DNA of 64,000 nt from Bacteroidales bacterium (lineage in GTDB: Bacteria > Bacteroidota > Bacteroidia > Bacteroidales > UBA932), in NCBI GenBank assembly GCA_017631435.1, contig JAGBTG010000051.1, forward strand, positions 1 to 64,000. Direction: 5' to 3'. Made by a program: the position numbers and the translations under genes. Shown here piece by piece: positions 9,672 to 18,525 of the stretch. The notes under the pieces were generated by a model, which did not search any database, was not told the DNA's origin, and was given only the letters and a program-made list of their open reading frames with translations. Positions within the stretch are counted from its first letter, which is position 1. The number at the start of each line of letters is the position of its first letter.

Positions 9672-9803
9672 TTACCAATCAATATCATCATTCCTGTCTC
9701 CAACGGGTTCAGTGCTTACTGCAAAACCCTTCTCTACTTCTATTTCAATCAATTCTACCTTCGGGGATTCATAACCCTCCATTACCATAGTTTTAAGTTT
9801 CAT
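9672..9803 (-). CDS. Small acidic peptide A (VEKGFA family), 43 residues
   Basis: ATG at 9803, TAA at 9674-9672. The core reads YESPKVELIEIEVEKGFAVS and the tail is acidic, ending DRNDDIDW. The same core occurs in two other small ORFs (38984-39097 and 43040-43186), each also directly before a large surface lipoprotein gene. That repetition is the main support for it being a real gene. There is no signal peptide or membrane helix. Function unknown: a signalling or modified peptide, a partner of the lipoprotein, or a leader peptide are all possible. Confidence 0.7.
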   Translation of the reverse strand: MKLKTMVMEGYESPKVELIEIEVEKGFAVSTEPVGDRNDDIDW

Positions 9804-9976
9804 TTATATTTTAGGTTTAAAATTTTAAAAAATGGAAAAACTTTGCAAAGTAACAAAAAATATTCAATAAAAAATTATACATTGATTCAATCTTACTCAT
9901 AAATTACTTATAATTCAGTCTTAACCTATAATTATATGTTACCGTTTTTATCCTGAAACTACCCATAAATAACAAA
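9804..9976. other. AT-rich spacer upstream of lipoprotein locus A
   Basis: About 170 bp, very AT-rich, with no ORF worth calling. A minus-strand TTACTTTGC at about 9844-9852 is one base off the TAnnTTTG -7 consensus and is the best promoter candidate for the small peptide and lipoprotein pair. Nothing else recognised. Confidence 0.4.
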
Positions 9977-9998
9977 AAAGGTGACCGAAGTCACCTTT
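9977..9998 (-). terminator. Terminator of the DUF2795 gene
   Basis: Stem AAAGGTGAC / GTCACCTTT with loop CGAA, followed on the minus strand by six Ts, about 40 bp after the stop at 10040. Confidence 0.85.
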
Positions 9999-10039
9999 CA
10001 TGATTCCTCTAAGATGTTAAGGACTAATAATTTAAGCGA

Positions 10040-10261
10040 TTAGTATTCCTCCTCGTTAAAGAAGAAGTCCTCTTTGCTTGGATAGTCAGGCCAGATCTCC
10101 TCAATGCTCTCGTAAACCTCACCGTCATCCTCAAGGTCATTCAAGTTCTCAATAACCTCAAGAGGTGCACCCGAGCGGGTTGCATAGTCGATCAGTTCAT
10201 CTTTAGTTGCTGGCCATGGAGCATCCTCAAGTTTGGATGCCAATTCAAGTGTCCAATACAT
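10040..10261 (-). CDS. DUF2795 family small protein
   Basis: A 73-residue acidic protein that opens MYWTLELASKLEDAPWPATK and continues with DELIDYATRSGAPLEVIENL, the conserved core of the Bacteroidetes DUF2795 group. Its role is unknown. It is the last gene before a strong terminator and follows the adenosyltransferase gene by about 50 bp. Confidence 0.88.
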   Translation of the reverse strand: MYWTLELASKLEDAPWPATKDELIDYATRSGAPLEVIENLNDLEDDGEVYESIEEIWPDYPSKEDFFFNEEEY

Positions 10262-10310
10262 AGTTGTATCAATTTTTTGTTAACGGGGCGCAAATATAGA
10301 AAAAAATTCA

Positions 10311-10868
10311 TTATGGCAACCAAAATGCCTCTTTTTCTTTATTTTCCACACAAAGATATCTTGCAAGTGTAAACAGATAATCCGAAAGTCTGTTCAAGTA
10401 CCTCTGTCCCAGAACCAATTGCTCTGATACCTCCGTATTGGCCTCGCCGCCTGTTCCAATTACAAGGGCGTGTCTCTCTGCCCTGCGGCAGATGGTCCTT
10501 GCCACATGGCACTCTGATGCAACTCTCGGCTCACCGGGAAGGATAAATGCCATCTGCGGAGGGAGCGCCTCTGTCATGGCATCAATCTCATTCTCCAGGA
10601 ATGTGATTGCATCCTCACCCACCTCCTTGAGGCTCTTGCTTGAGCCGTCAGATGCAAAGTGGGCTGAAATGAGCATAAGCTCCTCCTGAATTTTTCTCAA
10701 GTTCTTCTTCACATGGTCAAAGCCGGAATCACTTATTACAATGCCAATGTAAGAAATAAGTTCATCCAAATCTCCGTAAGCCTCAACCCTGGGATGATTT
10801 TTTGGAACCCTCTTGCCACCTACAAGAGATGTTGTCCCTTTGTCTCCACCTTTTGTGTAAATCTTCAT
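10311..10868 (-). CDS. pduO: Cob(I)alamin adenosyltransferase, PduO type
   Basis: This 185-residue enzyme transfers the adenosyl group of ATP to cob(I)alamin to make coenzyme B12. The N-terminal MKIYTKGGDKGTTSLVGGKR (ATP binding), the segment RVEAYGDLDELISYIG and the C-terminal pattern CHVARTICRRAERHAL with LNRLSDYLFTLARY are all diagnostic. The product would serve the methylmalonyl-CoA mutase at the left edge. It lies 11 bp after an ABC ATPase gene and probably shares its transcript. Confidence 0.95.
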   Translation of the reverse strand: MKIYTKGGDKGTTSLVGGKRVPKNHPRVEAYGDLDELISYIGIVISDSGFDHVKKNLRKIQEELMLISAHFASDGSSKSLKEVGEDAITFLENEIDAMTEALPPQMAFILPGEPRVASECHVARTICRRAERHALVIGTGGEANTEVSEQLVLGQRYLNRLSDYLFTLARYLCVENKEKEAFWLP

Positions 10869-10879
10869 ATCTGTAATCT

Positions 10880-11596
10880 TTAAATTTCCATAGCCGGATG
10901 CGGATTTTGGGTATCGCTCTCAATCTTGCCGTCCCTGAGCTTGATAATCCTGCGCGCATGCAGGGCAATATCCTCCTCATGGGTTACCACAATCACCGTA
11001 TTCCCTTGTTTGTAAATCTCTTCAAACAGCCTCATTATCTCAATTGAGGTCTTTGTGTCCAGGTTTCCCGTAGGCTCATCCGCAAGGATGATTGAAGGGT
11101 TGTTTATAAGGGCCCTCGCTACAGCCACCCTCTGTCTTTGTCCTCCCGACATCTCTGCCGGCTTGTGCTCCATCCTGTCTCCCAGCCCCACAGCTTCAAG
11201 TGCCTGAGTAGCCCTCCTCTCCCTCTCCTTTGACGAGATACCGGAGTAGACCAACGGCAACCCCACATTCTCCAGAGCCGAATACCTTGGAAGGAGATTG
11301 AACGACTGGAACACAAATCCAATCTCCCTGTTTCTGGTCTCAGCCAGGGCTCCATCCTCCATCTTGCTCACATCTGTACCGTTGAGTACGTACTTTCCTC
11401 CCGACGGGGTATCGAGGCACCCCAAAATATTCATGAGGGTACTCTTTCCCGAACCTGAAGGGCCCATTATGGCCACATACTCATTTTTGCAAATTGTAAG
11501 GCTTACGCCATCCAATGCCTTTACCTGCTGTCTGCCCAGATTGTAGACCTTCTCCAACCCGCTGATACTGATTACTTCCTTTCTCTCATTCTCCAT
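10880..11596 (-). CDS. ABC transporter ATP-binding protein, LolD/MacB type
   Basis: A 238-residue ATPase with Walker [10 protein letters not shown], the LolD-like Q-loop region [20 protein letters not shown], signature [10 protein letters not shown] and Walker [13 protein letters not shown]. The length and the sequence [14 protein letters not shown] fit the LolD/MacB/FtsE group, which works with FtsX-like permeases in lipoprotein release, efflux or envelope remodelling. No permease gene is adjacent, so its partner is encoded elsewhere. It follows mqnB by 2 bp. Confidence 0.88.
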   Translation of the reverse strand: MENERKEVISISGLEKVYNLGRQQVKALDGVSLTICKNEYVAIMGPSGSGKSTLMNILGCLDTPSGGKYVLNGTDVSKMEDGALAETRNREIGFVFQSFNLLPRYSALENVGLPLVYSGISSKERERRATQALEAVGLGDRMEHKPAEMSGGQRQRVAVARALINNPSIILADEPTGNLDTKTSIEIMRLFEEIYKQGNTVIVVTHEEDIALHARRIIKLRDGKIESDTQNPHPAMEI

Positions 11597-11598
11597 AT

Positions 11599-12285
11599 CT
11601 ATATCACACTAAAAATCTCCCTGCAGCACTCCTCAAGCGTATCCAGGGCTGCCTTGCTCTCCCACTTGAATGTATCCCTCTCCCCTACGGCATTGGAAAC
11701 GGTACGGAGTTCAAAGAACGGCACCTTCTCCATAAGTGCAGCATAATATACTCCGGCCCCCTCCATACTCTCAATCTGGGGATTATACATGGCAACAATC
11801 TCATTGCACCTGGACTGTGTGCCGGTTACACACTGTACTGTTGCCCCTGCTCCTGCACCATATTTCTCCAACACCTTTTCTATATGTGGATACGGCAGCA
11901 ATTGGCGTGCCAACGCCCCCTTTGTGTAAGGAAAATCATCCTTCTCCAGAATACCGTATTGGAACAGGTCTGAAAAGCCCTCTTCCGATCCAAATCCCAA
12001 ATCTGCAAAATATTCCCTTGAAATTACAGCTGCAGAGCCAATAGGGAAAGCCTCCAAATCATAGCTTCCGGCAATTCCCAGGTTTACCACAAGGTTATAC
12101 GGCTCCCCGGATGCAGCTGCTGCAACCACCTCCCTGGTTACACAATGACATGCCTGCACAGCCCCTATTCCAGTAAGGCGGAATTCAACCTGAGCCTTCA
12201 CATCCTTGCTCTTTTTTACCATATCAAAGGCTCTCTCCGCCCTGCGCAGCTCCTGTTCCTCGGCTGCTGTAACAAGTATTTTCAT
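11599..12285 (-). CDS. mqnB: Futalosine hydrolase
   Basis: This 228-residue member of the nucleoside phosphorylase/nucleosidase fold should split futalosine into hypoxanthine and dehypoxanthine futalosine, in the alternative menaquinone pathway. Supporting segments are [41 protein letters not shown] and [13 protein letters not shown]. An MTA/SAH nucleosidase is the main alternative, but the ESMEGAG and ELRTVSN patterns favour MqnB. The start codon overlaps the kinase stop (ATGA). Confidence 0.85.
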   Translation of the reverse strand: MKILVTAAEEQELRRAERAFDMVKKSKDVKAQVEFRLTGIGAVQACHCVTREVVAAAASGEPYNLVVNLGIAGSYDLEAFPIGSAAVISREYFADLGFGSEEGFSDLFQYGILEKDDFPYTKGALARQLLPYPHIEKVLEKYGAGAGATVQCVTGTQSRCNEIVAMYNPQIESMEGAGVYYAALMEKVPFFELRTVSNAVGERDTFKWESKAALDTLEECCREIFSVI

Positions 12286-13322
12286 GACAACGACAATAAA
12301 TCAAACTTGAATATCAGTCCACCTTCTGGACCGTTCTCTACAATTATATCCCCTTTATGGAACAATACCGCATTTTTAACTATGGCCAACCCCAGTCCGC
12401 TTCCACCCGATTTTCTCGACCTTCCCTTGTCTATCCTGTAGAAACGGTCAAAAAGGCGCTCTTTGGCATTGTCGGGAATACCAACCCCATTATCCATATA
12501 TGTAAAGTTTATCCTGTAACTTGGATCTCCTGAAATCTGCTGGATTCCGGCCATTATGGAAATATGGGTATCGGGACCTCCGTGCTCAAGTGTATTGTCT
12601 ATAAGGTTCTTGAAGAGTGAATAGATGATATCGTGATTGCTGCCAATTGTAAGTTCACTGCTTATCTTAGGGGTAAAGACAGTATTGTTTGCCTTCATCT
12701 TATAAGCAAGTTCCTCCTCAATCTCCTTAAGACAGGATGAAATGTTTACCTCTTCTATCTTGTAGTAATCAGACTGTTCATCAAGTTTGTTGAGGATAGA
12801 TACATCGTTTACCAGCGAAGTGAGCCTCAGCGACTGTCTGTACGCCTTCTCCACAAACAGCCTCATCTGCCCAGCATCCATAGTCCCGTCATCCATGATG
12901 GTTTCAAGGTACGCCCTTATTCCTGTAAGTGGGGTTTTCAGCTCATGGGAGATATTGTTGGTCATCTCCTGCTTGAAGAGCTTTACCTTCTCCAGCTGCT
13001 CGTAGGTATCTACAATACGCCGTCCTATATCACCGTACTCATCGTCGGGAAAAGAGATCTTTGAGAAATCCTTCTTCTTGTTGCTGCTCATCACATAGAA
13101 AAAGTCATTGAATGCCTTCAAGGGTTTTGTAAGTTTTCTTGAAATGTAGAAAAGAGTACATATCAAGGCTATGATCAGCAACAGTATTGCATACTGGTAG
13201 TGTTCGTGGTTGCCGTCACTTTTCTGCAGCGTGTACACCAGAACAGCAGATATCACTATGGCAATAATTATTGCATAGTATATTATGAGCTGGTATTTGA
13301 GCCTGAGCTTTAACTTTTTCAT
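12282..13322 (-). CDS. Sensor histidine kinase
   Basis: A 346-residue kinase with two membrane helices near residues 10-30 and 42-60 and a very short periplasmic loop, so it probably senses within the membrane or through a partner. A HAMP-like linker leads to the HisKA box NNISHELKTPLTG (phospho-His) and the HATPase boxes: N (FKNLIDNTLEHGG), G1 (DNGVGIP), F (LFDRFYR), G2 (GGSGLGLAIVK). It pairs with the response regulator, whose gene overlaps its start by 4 bp. Signal and targets are not evident. Confidence 0.93.
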   Translation of the reverse strand: MKKLKLRLKYQLIIYYAIIIAIVISAVLVYTLQKSDGNHEHYQYAILLLIIALICTLFYISRKLTKPLKAFNDFFYVMSSNKKKDFSKISFPDDEYGDIGRRIVDTYEQLEKVKLFKQEMTNNISHELKTPLTGIRAYLETIMDDGTMDAGQMRLFVEKAYRQSLRLTSLVNDVSILNKLDEQSDYYKIEEVNISSCLKEIEEELAYKMKANNTVFTPKISSELTIGSNHDIIYSLFKNLIDNTLEHGGPDTHISIMAGIQQISGDPSYRINFTYMDNGVGIPDNAKERLFDRFYRIDKGRSRKSGGSGLGLAIVKNAVLFHKGDIIVENGPEGGLIFKFDLLSLS

Positions 13323-14059
13323 AGGTGTATGCTGTAGCCGTAACCGGATCTGTTTACAATAAGGTCTCCATAAGTTCCTATCTTCTTGCGCAGCCTTGCT
13401 ATGTGCACATCCACAGTGCGTTCAAGCACGTAGCTCTCCTCCTTCCATACAAGCTGCAGGATATCTTCCCTTGAGTATATCTTGCCCGGAGACTTTGCCA
13501 GAAGGACAAGTATTTCAAACTCCTTCCTGGTAAGGGATATCTCTACATTATCCACGAGTACCCTTTTCTTGTCATACTCAACCTTCAGGTTTTCGTGCAC
13601 AAAAATGTCAGACTGCTGTGCCACGGGCTTTGTTCCCTGTTCAGTGCCATTGTCTGATATCCTGTCGGGAAGAGGGGGATAACATCTGTTGAGGACTGCA
13701 TTCACCCTTGCCAGCACCTCCTTTATGGAGAATGGTTTGGCTATGTAGTCGTCTCCACCCTTGTCAAATCCGGCCACTATGTCTATCTCGCTGTCCAGTG
13801 CCGATATAAAGATGATGGGTACATCATTGTGGTAATCCTCCCTGAGCAGCTGCGCCATCTTGAGGCCGCTGATGCCGTCCATCATTATGTCAAGCAACAG
13901 CAGATGCCAGGTATTCCGCATTTTATAGAGAGCCTCCTCTGCACTGGCTGCGGTTTCCACTATATAACCTGCTTTCTGCAGGTTATACTGCAGGATTTCG
14001 CAGATATCTTCTTCGTCATCCACTATAAGTATTTTGAAAGTATCCGGTCTGTTCTCCAT
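13319..14059 (-). CDS. OmpR/PhoB-family response regulator
   Basis: A 246-residue regulator. The receiver domain (residues about 9-125) has the acidic pair DDEED, the phosphoacceptor in LLLDIMMDGISG and the Lys of IAKPFS. The winged-helix output domain (about 150-245) includes LTRKEFEILVLLAKSPGKI and RTVDVHIARLRKKIG. The stop overlaps the kinase gene. It probably drives the operon that runs through mqnB, the ATPase and pduO, from a TATATTTG box at 14089-14096 divergent to trkA. Confidence 0.93.
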   Translation of the reverse strand: MENRPDTFKILIVDDEEDICEILQYNLQKAGYIVETAASAEEALYKMRNTWHLLLLDIMMDGISGLKMAQLLREDYHNDVPIIFISALDSEIDIVAGFDKGGDDYIAKPFSIKEVLARVNAVLNRCYPPLPDRISDNGTEQGTKPVAQQSDIFVHENLKVEYDKKRVLVDNVEISLTRKEFEILVLLAKSPGKIYSREDILQLVWKEESYVLERTVDVHIARLRKKIGTYGDLIVNRSGYGYSIHL

Positions 14060-14088
14060 AAAATTGTTGTTATACGTTGGTAGGGTTA

Positions 14089-14108
14089 CAAATATAACAT
14101 TATATTTG
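14089..14108. promoter_or_regulatory. Divergent promoter pair, two-component operon and trkA
   Basis: Two perfect TAnnTTTG -7 boxes lie 4 bp apart on opposite strands: TATATTTG on the minus strand at 14089-14096 (response regulator) and on the plus strand at 14101-14108 (trkA). A TTGG lies 20 bp before the plus-strand box. The two polymerases would compete for the site. Confidence 0.6.
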
Positions 14109-14124
14109 CATAAAATGCCATTTT

Positions 14125-15474
14125 ATGAAAATCATTATTGCAGGTGCCGGTGAGGTTGGAAGCCATTTGGCAAAAATGCTCAGCAATGAGTCAAACAACC
14201 TTACAATTATAGATTCCGACGAGAACCGCCTCAACAAATTGCGTGAGGTGGCCGATGTGATTACAATCTGGGGAAATCCCACTTCCATTGAGACGCTCAA
14301 GGAGGCTGGCGCGGAGACTGCAGACCTGTTCATTGCAGTAAGTCCGGCTCATGACCAGGATGTGAACATCATCAGCGCACTGCTGGCAAAGAAAATGGGC
14401 AGCCAGAAAGTTACTGCCAGAATCAATAATGATGAGTACATGCATCATGAGAACAAACTGCTTTTCACCGAACTTGGTATAGACCTCCTCTTCTACCCGG
14501 AGAAGATTGCCTCTTATGAGATTGTAGACCTTCTTAAACAGACTGGAACCACTGAGTTCATGGAGTTTGCAAGGGGCCTGCTGCAGATGGTGGCATTCCG
14601 TCTTGAGGAGGGAGCACCACTTATAGACAAATGCGTTTCAGATATGGCATCCTTTACCGGCAAGAGCCAGTACAAGGCCGTAGCCATTGCCAGGGATGAA
14701 GACACCATCATTCCAGGTCCGCAGACAAAATTCCAGGAGGGTGACCTTGTGTTTGTAATCTGTACTAAAGATGGAGTGCAGGAGGCAATGAGCTTCTGCG
14801 GCAAGAAAGAGATTCCTATCAAAAACCTGATGATTGTAGGTGGCGGAAGGATTGCAGAGATGCTTGCCAAGAAGATGAGCAAAGTTTCTGACCACATAAA
14901 GATAATTGAGATAAAGCCGGAGCGCTGCGAGTACCTTGCAGAGACATTGGACAAAGTGCTTGTGATAAATGGAGACGGAAGGAATTCAGACCTCCTTCTT
15001 GAGGAGGATGTGAACAAGTACGATGCATTTGTTGCCGTTACCAGCAATTCCGAGACCAATATCCTCTCGTGCGTGGCAGCAAAGAAAATGGGTGTTTCCA
15101 AAACCATTGCAGAGGTTGAGAACATTGAGTACATCAAGCTTGCAGAGGGAATGGGCGTTGATGCCGTAATCAACAAGAAACTTTCAACTGCAGGACGTAT
15201 CTTCCGTTTTACATTGAGCAACAAAGTAAGGTCCATCAAATGTCTCAACGGATCTGATGCAGAGGTTCTGGAGTTCATTGTCAACCCTAACAGTGCTATA
15301 ACAAAAGGGCCTCTCAAGGAGCTTCACTTCCCTAAAGAGGCCATAATCGGAGGTGTCATAAGGGGTAACGAGATATTCGTAGCCACTGATGAGACCGTTA
15401 TAAAACCATACGATAGGGTTGCTGTATTTGCCCTGCCGCAAGTTTTGTCTAAAGTAAACAAATTCTTTATATAA
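14125..15474 (+). CDS. trkA: Trk system K+ uptake regulator TrkA
   Basis: A 449-residue cytoplasmic protein with the four-part TrkA layout: RCK/NAD-binding (KIIIAGAGEVGSHLAKML), TrkA-C, a second NAD-binding domain (NLMIVGGGRIAEMLAKKM) and a second TrkA-C. It gates the TrkH/TrkG K+ channel in response to nucleotides. A trkH gene is usually close by but none is in this window. The ATG lies 16 bp after a TATATTTG box, so the leader is very short. Confidence 0.93.
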   Translation: MKIIIAGAGEVGSHLAKMLSNESNNLTIIDSDENRLNKLREVADVITIWGNPTSIETLKEAGAETADLFIAVSPAHDQDVNIISALLAKKMGSQKVTARINNDEYMHHENKLLFTELGIDLLFYPEKIASYEIVDLLKQTGTTEFMEFARGLLQMVAFRLEEGAPLIDKCVSDMASFTGKSQYKAVAIARDEDTIIPGPQTKFQEGDLVFVICTKDGVQEAMSFCGKKEIPIKNLMIVGGGRIAEMLAKKMSKVSDHIKIIEIKPERCEYLAETLDKVLVINGDGRNSDLLLEEDVNKYDAFVAVTSNSETNILSCVAAKKMGVSKTIAEVENIEYIKLAEGMGVDAVINKKLSTAGRIFRFTLSNKVRSIKCLNGSDAEVLEFIVNPNSAITKGPLKELHFPKEAIIGGVIRGNEIFVATDETVIKPYDRVAVFALPQVLSKVNKFFI

Positions 15475-15477
15475 TTT

Positions 15478-16620
15478 TTAAAACAGGTTTACCACCACAA
15501 AAAGCCAGTGGGCTACTATACCTGCACAAAGTCCGCCAATTGTGTGGGCCAAGATTGTTTTTGGTGTAAGTTCCCTATAACCCAGTGAATCCAGCATTGC
15601 TGTATCGGTACTCAAGTACCCGCTCCAGCACATACCCATAGCCGTAAACACTGCTATTGCATTTCCGTCAATAAGCCCACTCTCCTGAAAAGTAGGCACA
15701 AGTCCCAAAGCTGCCCCCACTGCTCCCATGGCAGTCATTGGAAACGCAACCAGTTCCGTATTTGTAAAACCGAACAGCCACTCAAAAACGAATCCCACCT
15801 TCTCTGCCAAAGCAGGCAACAGTCCTATTCCCTCATATGCAGCACCTGTGTAACCATTCTCACCAGGACCAAATGTAAACATCATTACAAATGTTGATAT
15901 GGTAAGCACCCCCGGGATAATTGCCAGCCCAAGATCCACACCAGATTTTCCGCCATCAAGAAGCGAATTCAGTATTCTTAGCAACAACCCCTCTTCTGTT
16001 GCAGTTTCCTCCTCCTTCACATCTTCATCCATAGCCCCTTTCTGTAGAACCGCATCCTCAATAAAATCGGGTTTTGCCTTAAGGATAAGTTTCTGCGCTA
16101 TTCTTGTAGAAATCACACTACCTATAAAAGCGCCAGCAAAACCTATCAAAGCCGGGCCCGAATATCCTCTGCCTGCCATGAACACAATTACAATCAGACC
16201 CATACCAAACGAAGTTCCAAAGTTTGTGATTGAAACAAGCTGGTACTTCTTGAAGTATTTGCTGAAATTGCGGTCTTTAGCCAAAGTTATGATTGCAGGA
16301 TTATCCGACAGGAAAGTAAGGACACCACCCAAAGCTGCAACACCGGGCAGATTCCAAAAAGGCTTCATCAAGGGCCTCAGAATCTTCTCAAGAACTCCAA
16401 CCACCCCAAACTCCTCCAATAATTTTCCAAGTGCTCCCGACAATACCGAAATTCCCATGATATACAACACAGTATCTGTCAAAAGGCTATATGCCGTATT
16501 CATAAGGGTATTGAGCATGTTGGGAGTACCCATCTTATAACCCAATGCGAAAAAAATAAGGAAGAATACCACCGTAAAATAAAGTGGCTCAAGTTTCTTG
16601 TTTGAAAATATATTCTTCAT
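15478..16620 (-). CDS. Gate-domain (nucleoside recognition) membrane protein, CD0519/CD1768-like
   Basis: A 380-residue protein with about ten membrane helices and two Gate (nucleoside recognition) domains. Recognisable segments are GVLTFLSDNPAIITLAKD in the first half and WSGYLSTDTAMLDSLGYREL in the second. Gate domains occur in nucleoside transporters and spore maturation proteins, but the transported substance is unknown. It is convergent with trkA, the two genes ending 3 bp apart. Confidence 0.75.
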   Translation of the reverse strand: MKNIFSNKKLEPLYFTVVFFLIFFALGYKMGTPNMLNTLMNTAYSLLTDTVLYIMGISVLSGALGKLLEEFGVVGVLEKILRPLMKPFWNLPGVAALGGVLTFLSDNPAIITLAKDRNFSKYFKKYQLVSITNFGTSFGMGLIVIVFMAGRGYSGPALIGFAGAFIGSVISTRIAQKLILKAKPDFIEDAVLQKGAMDEDVKEEETATEEGLLLRILNSLLDGGKSGVDLGLAIIPGVLTISTFVMMFTFGPGENGYTGAAYEGIGLLPALAEKVGFVFEWLFGFTNTELVAFPMTAMGAVGAALGLVPTFQESGLIDGNAIAVFTAMGMCWSGYLSTDTAMLDSLGYRELTPKTILAHTIGGLCAGIVAHWLFVVVNLF

Positions 16621-16659
16621 CAGTTAAAAGGTCCTAATTGAATTGAGCGGCAAAGATAA

Positions 16660-18444
16660 TTAATTATCATTCAACTCCAACCATCTCATCTCCTTCTCAT
16701 CCAACAATGCTATCACCTCACCAATCCTTGTTGAACACCTGGTCAGTTCATCGCCTGAAATGTTTCCTCCCGACAGTTTCTCTTCAAGCTCCCCCTTCTC
16801 TGCATTGAGAGCCTCCAGATCCTTCTCAATCTGCTCCAGTTCCCTCTGTTCCTTATAGGTCAACTTCCTTTTCTTTACAGGGGCATTTTCAGACTCCACA
16901 AACCTCTTCTTCTCTTCTTTCTGCTGTTTCTCCCTCTCCAATGCCCTCCTCTCCTTCTCCTTGTCTTTCATGTACTCCCTGTACCCGGAGTAGCTTCCAA
17001 CAAAATCCTTTACCTCCCCATCGCCTTCAAATATAAACAGATGGTCCGCAATCTTATCGAGGAAGAACCTGTCGTGAGAAACTATTATAACAGATCCTGT
17101 ATAGCTCTTCAGATACTCCTCAAGCACATTCAGGGTAAGGATATCAAGATCATTTGTAGGCTCGTCGAGAATAAGGACATTAGGATTCTTCATAAGGACT
17201 GTGAGTAGATACAGTCTCCTCTTCTCACCTCCGCTGAGCTTTTCTATCTTGTTGTAGTGCATGATTGGGGGAAAAAGGAAATAGTTGAGGAAAGTTGATA
17301 TGGGCACATTCTTCCCATCGCCCAAGGTAACTACCTCCGCAATCTCCCTTACCGCCTCAATAACAGTATCATTTGGATTAAACTCAATCCCCTGTTGCCT
17401 ATAGTAGCCAAAATTAACCGTCTCACCTATTTCAATTTCGCCTGATGTAGGCTTGAGATTTCCGGTAATCAGGTTCAGGAATGTAGATTTGCCTACTCCA
17501 TTCTTGCCCACAATTCCAATCTTTTCTCCTGGGGTGAAATTATATGTAAAGTCCTTAAGGCCTACCCAGTTGTCCCACATGAAATCTACATGGCTGCAGT
17601 TTACAATCTTGCGTCCCAACCTCTGCATCTGCACATTTATGTTCAGTTGCCTGTTCTCAATCCTCTGCTGAGCTTTATCCTTAAGGTCATAGAAAGCATC
17701 TATCCTGTACTTAGCCTTTGTACCGCGGGCACAAGGCATGCGGCGCATCCAGTCAAGTTCTGTTCTGAGCAGATTCCTGGCACGGTCTATCTCCTTCTGG
17801 AAATTCTGCATCCTCTCCTCCCTCTTCTCCAGATAATATGAATAATTTCCATTATAGGCATAAAGAGTACCGTCTGCCATCTCTATAATCTGATTGCATA
17901 CCCTGTCAAGGAAATAGCGGTCGTGGGTAACCATCAACAGTGTACACCTGCTGCGGCCAAGATACTCCTCCAGGTACTCTATGGTTTCCAGATCAAGGTG
18001 GTTGGTAGGCTCATCCATCACAAGGAAATCGGGTTTCTGGGCAAACATGCAGGCAATTGCAACCCTCTTTATCTCGCCACCGCTGAGTTCGCACACCCTC
18101 TTCCCTGTATCTGTGAGATTCAATGAATACAATATCTCCTCCACTTCATGCTGCTGAATCTCCTTTGCATAAGGAGCCACCACCTGCATAATTGTAAACT
18201 GGGGATCATAGACATTGTCCTGTGCCAGGAATGCTATCCTTATATCCTTGAGAAACTTCACCTTTCCATCTCCATCCGAACTCTCAACTCCTGCCAATAT
18301 CCTCAATAATGATGTTTTGCCCGTACCATTTGGGGCAATAAGGGCTATTTTGTCACCCTCATTTATATTAAGGCTGATATTCTCAAACAGAACCTTTGGC
18401 CCATACGATTTGGAAACATTCTCTACCTGTAGATAACTTGCCAT
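16660..18444 (-). CDS. ABC-F family ATPase (Uup-like)
   Basis: A 594-residue protein with two ABC domains and no membrane segment, the ABC-F layout of ribosome-acting ATPases. Domain 1 has APNGTGKTS, LSGGEIKRVA and FLVMDEPTNHLD. Domain 2 has GKNGVGKST, LSGGEKRRLYL and LILDEPTNDLD. A charged C-terminal coiled coil (residues about 500-594) fits Uup rather than EttA. Start set at 18444 (MASYLQVENVSKSYG) because an upstream extension to 18519 crosses the OmpA-gene terminator. It may act in translation or DNA maintenance. Confidence 0.9.
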   Translation of the reverse strand: MASYLQVENVSKSYGPKVLFENISLNINEGDKIALIAPNGTGKTSLLRILAGVESSDGDGKVKFLKDIRIAFLAQDNVYDPQFTIMQVVAPYAKEIQQHEVEEILYSLNLTDTGKRVCELSGGEIKRVAIACMFAQKPDFLVMDEPTNHLDLETIEYLEEYLGRSRCTLLMVTHDRYFLDRVCNQIIEMADGTLYAYNGNYSYYLEKREERMQNFQKEIDRARNLLRTELDWMRRMPCARGTKAKYRIDAFYDLKDKAQQRIENRQLNINVQMQRLGRKIVNCSHVDFMWDNWVGLKDFTYNFTPGEKIGIVGKNGVGKSTFLNLITGNLKPTSGEIEIGETVNFGYYRQQGIEFNPNDTVIEAVREIAEVVTLGDGKNVPISTFLNYFLFPPIMHYNKIEKLSGGEKRRLYLLTVLMKNPNVLILDEPTNDLDILTLNVLEEYLKSYTGSVIIVSHDRFFLDKIADHLFIFEGDGEVKDFVGSYSGYREYMKDKEKERRALEREKQQKEEKKRFVESENAPVKKRKLTYKEQRELEQIEKDLEALNAEKGELEEKLSGGNISGDELTRCSTRIGEVIALLDEKEMRWLELNDN

Positions 18445-18473
18445 ATAAACAAAATTTGGAATGGCAAAAATAC

Positions 18474-18504
18474 AAAAAAAGAGGCTGTCTTTACAGACAA
18501 CCTC
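18474..18504 (-). terminator. Terminator of the OmpA gene
   Basis: On the minus strand, GAGGTTGTCT pairs with AGACAGCCTC (one G-U) around a 4-nt loop and is followed by seven Ts. It lies just after the stop at 18526. Confidence 0.75.
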
Positions 18505-18525
18505 CCCATATCTGAACAAATCAAA

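Noticed and set aside
10869..10879. Cobalamin riboswitch before the adenosyltransferase
   Set aside because: The gap is 11 bp within an operon, far too short for such an element, and no B12 box was seen upstream.
14514..15317. 267-codon minus-strand ORF inside trkA
   Set aside because: Antisense to a clear TrkA with all NAD-binding motifs; Ser/Leu-rich with no start context.
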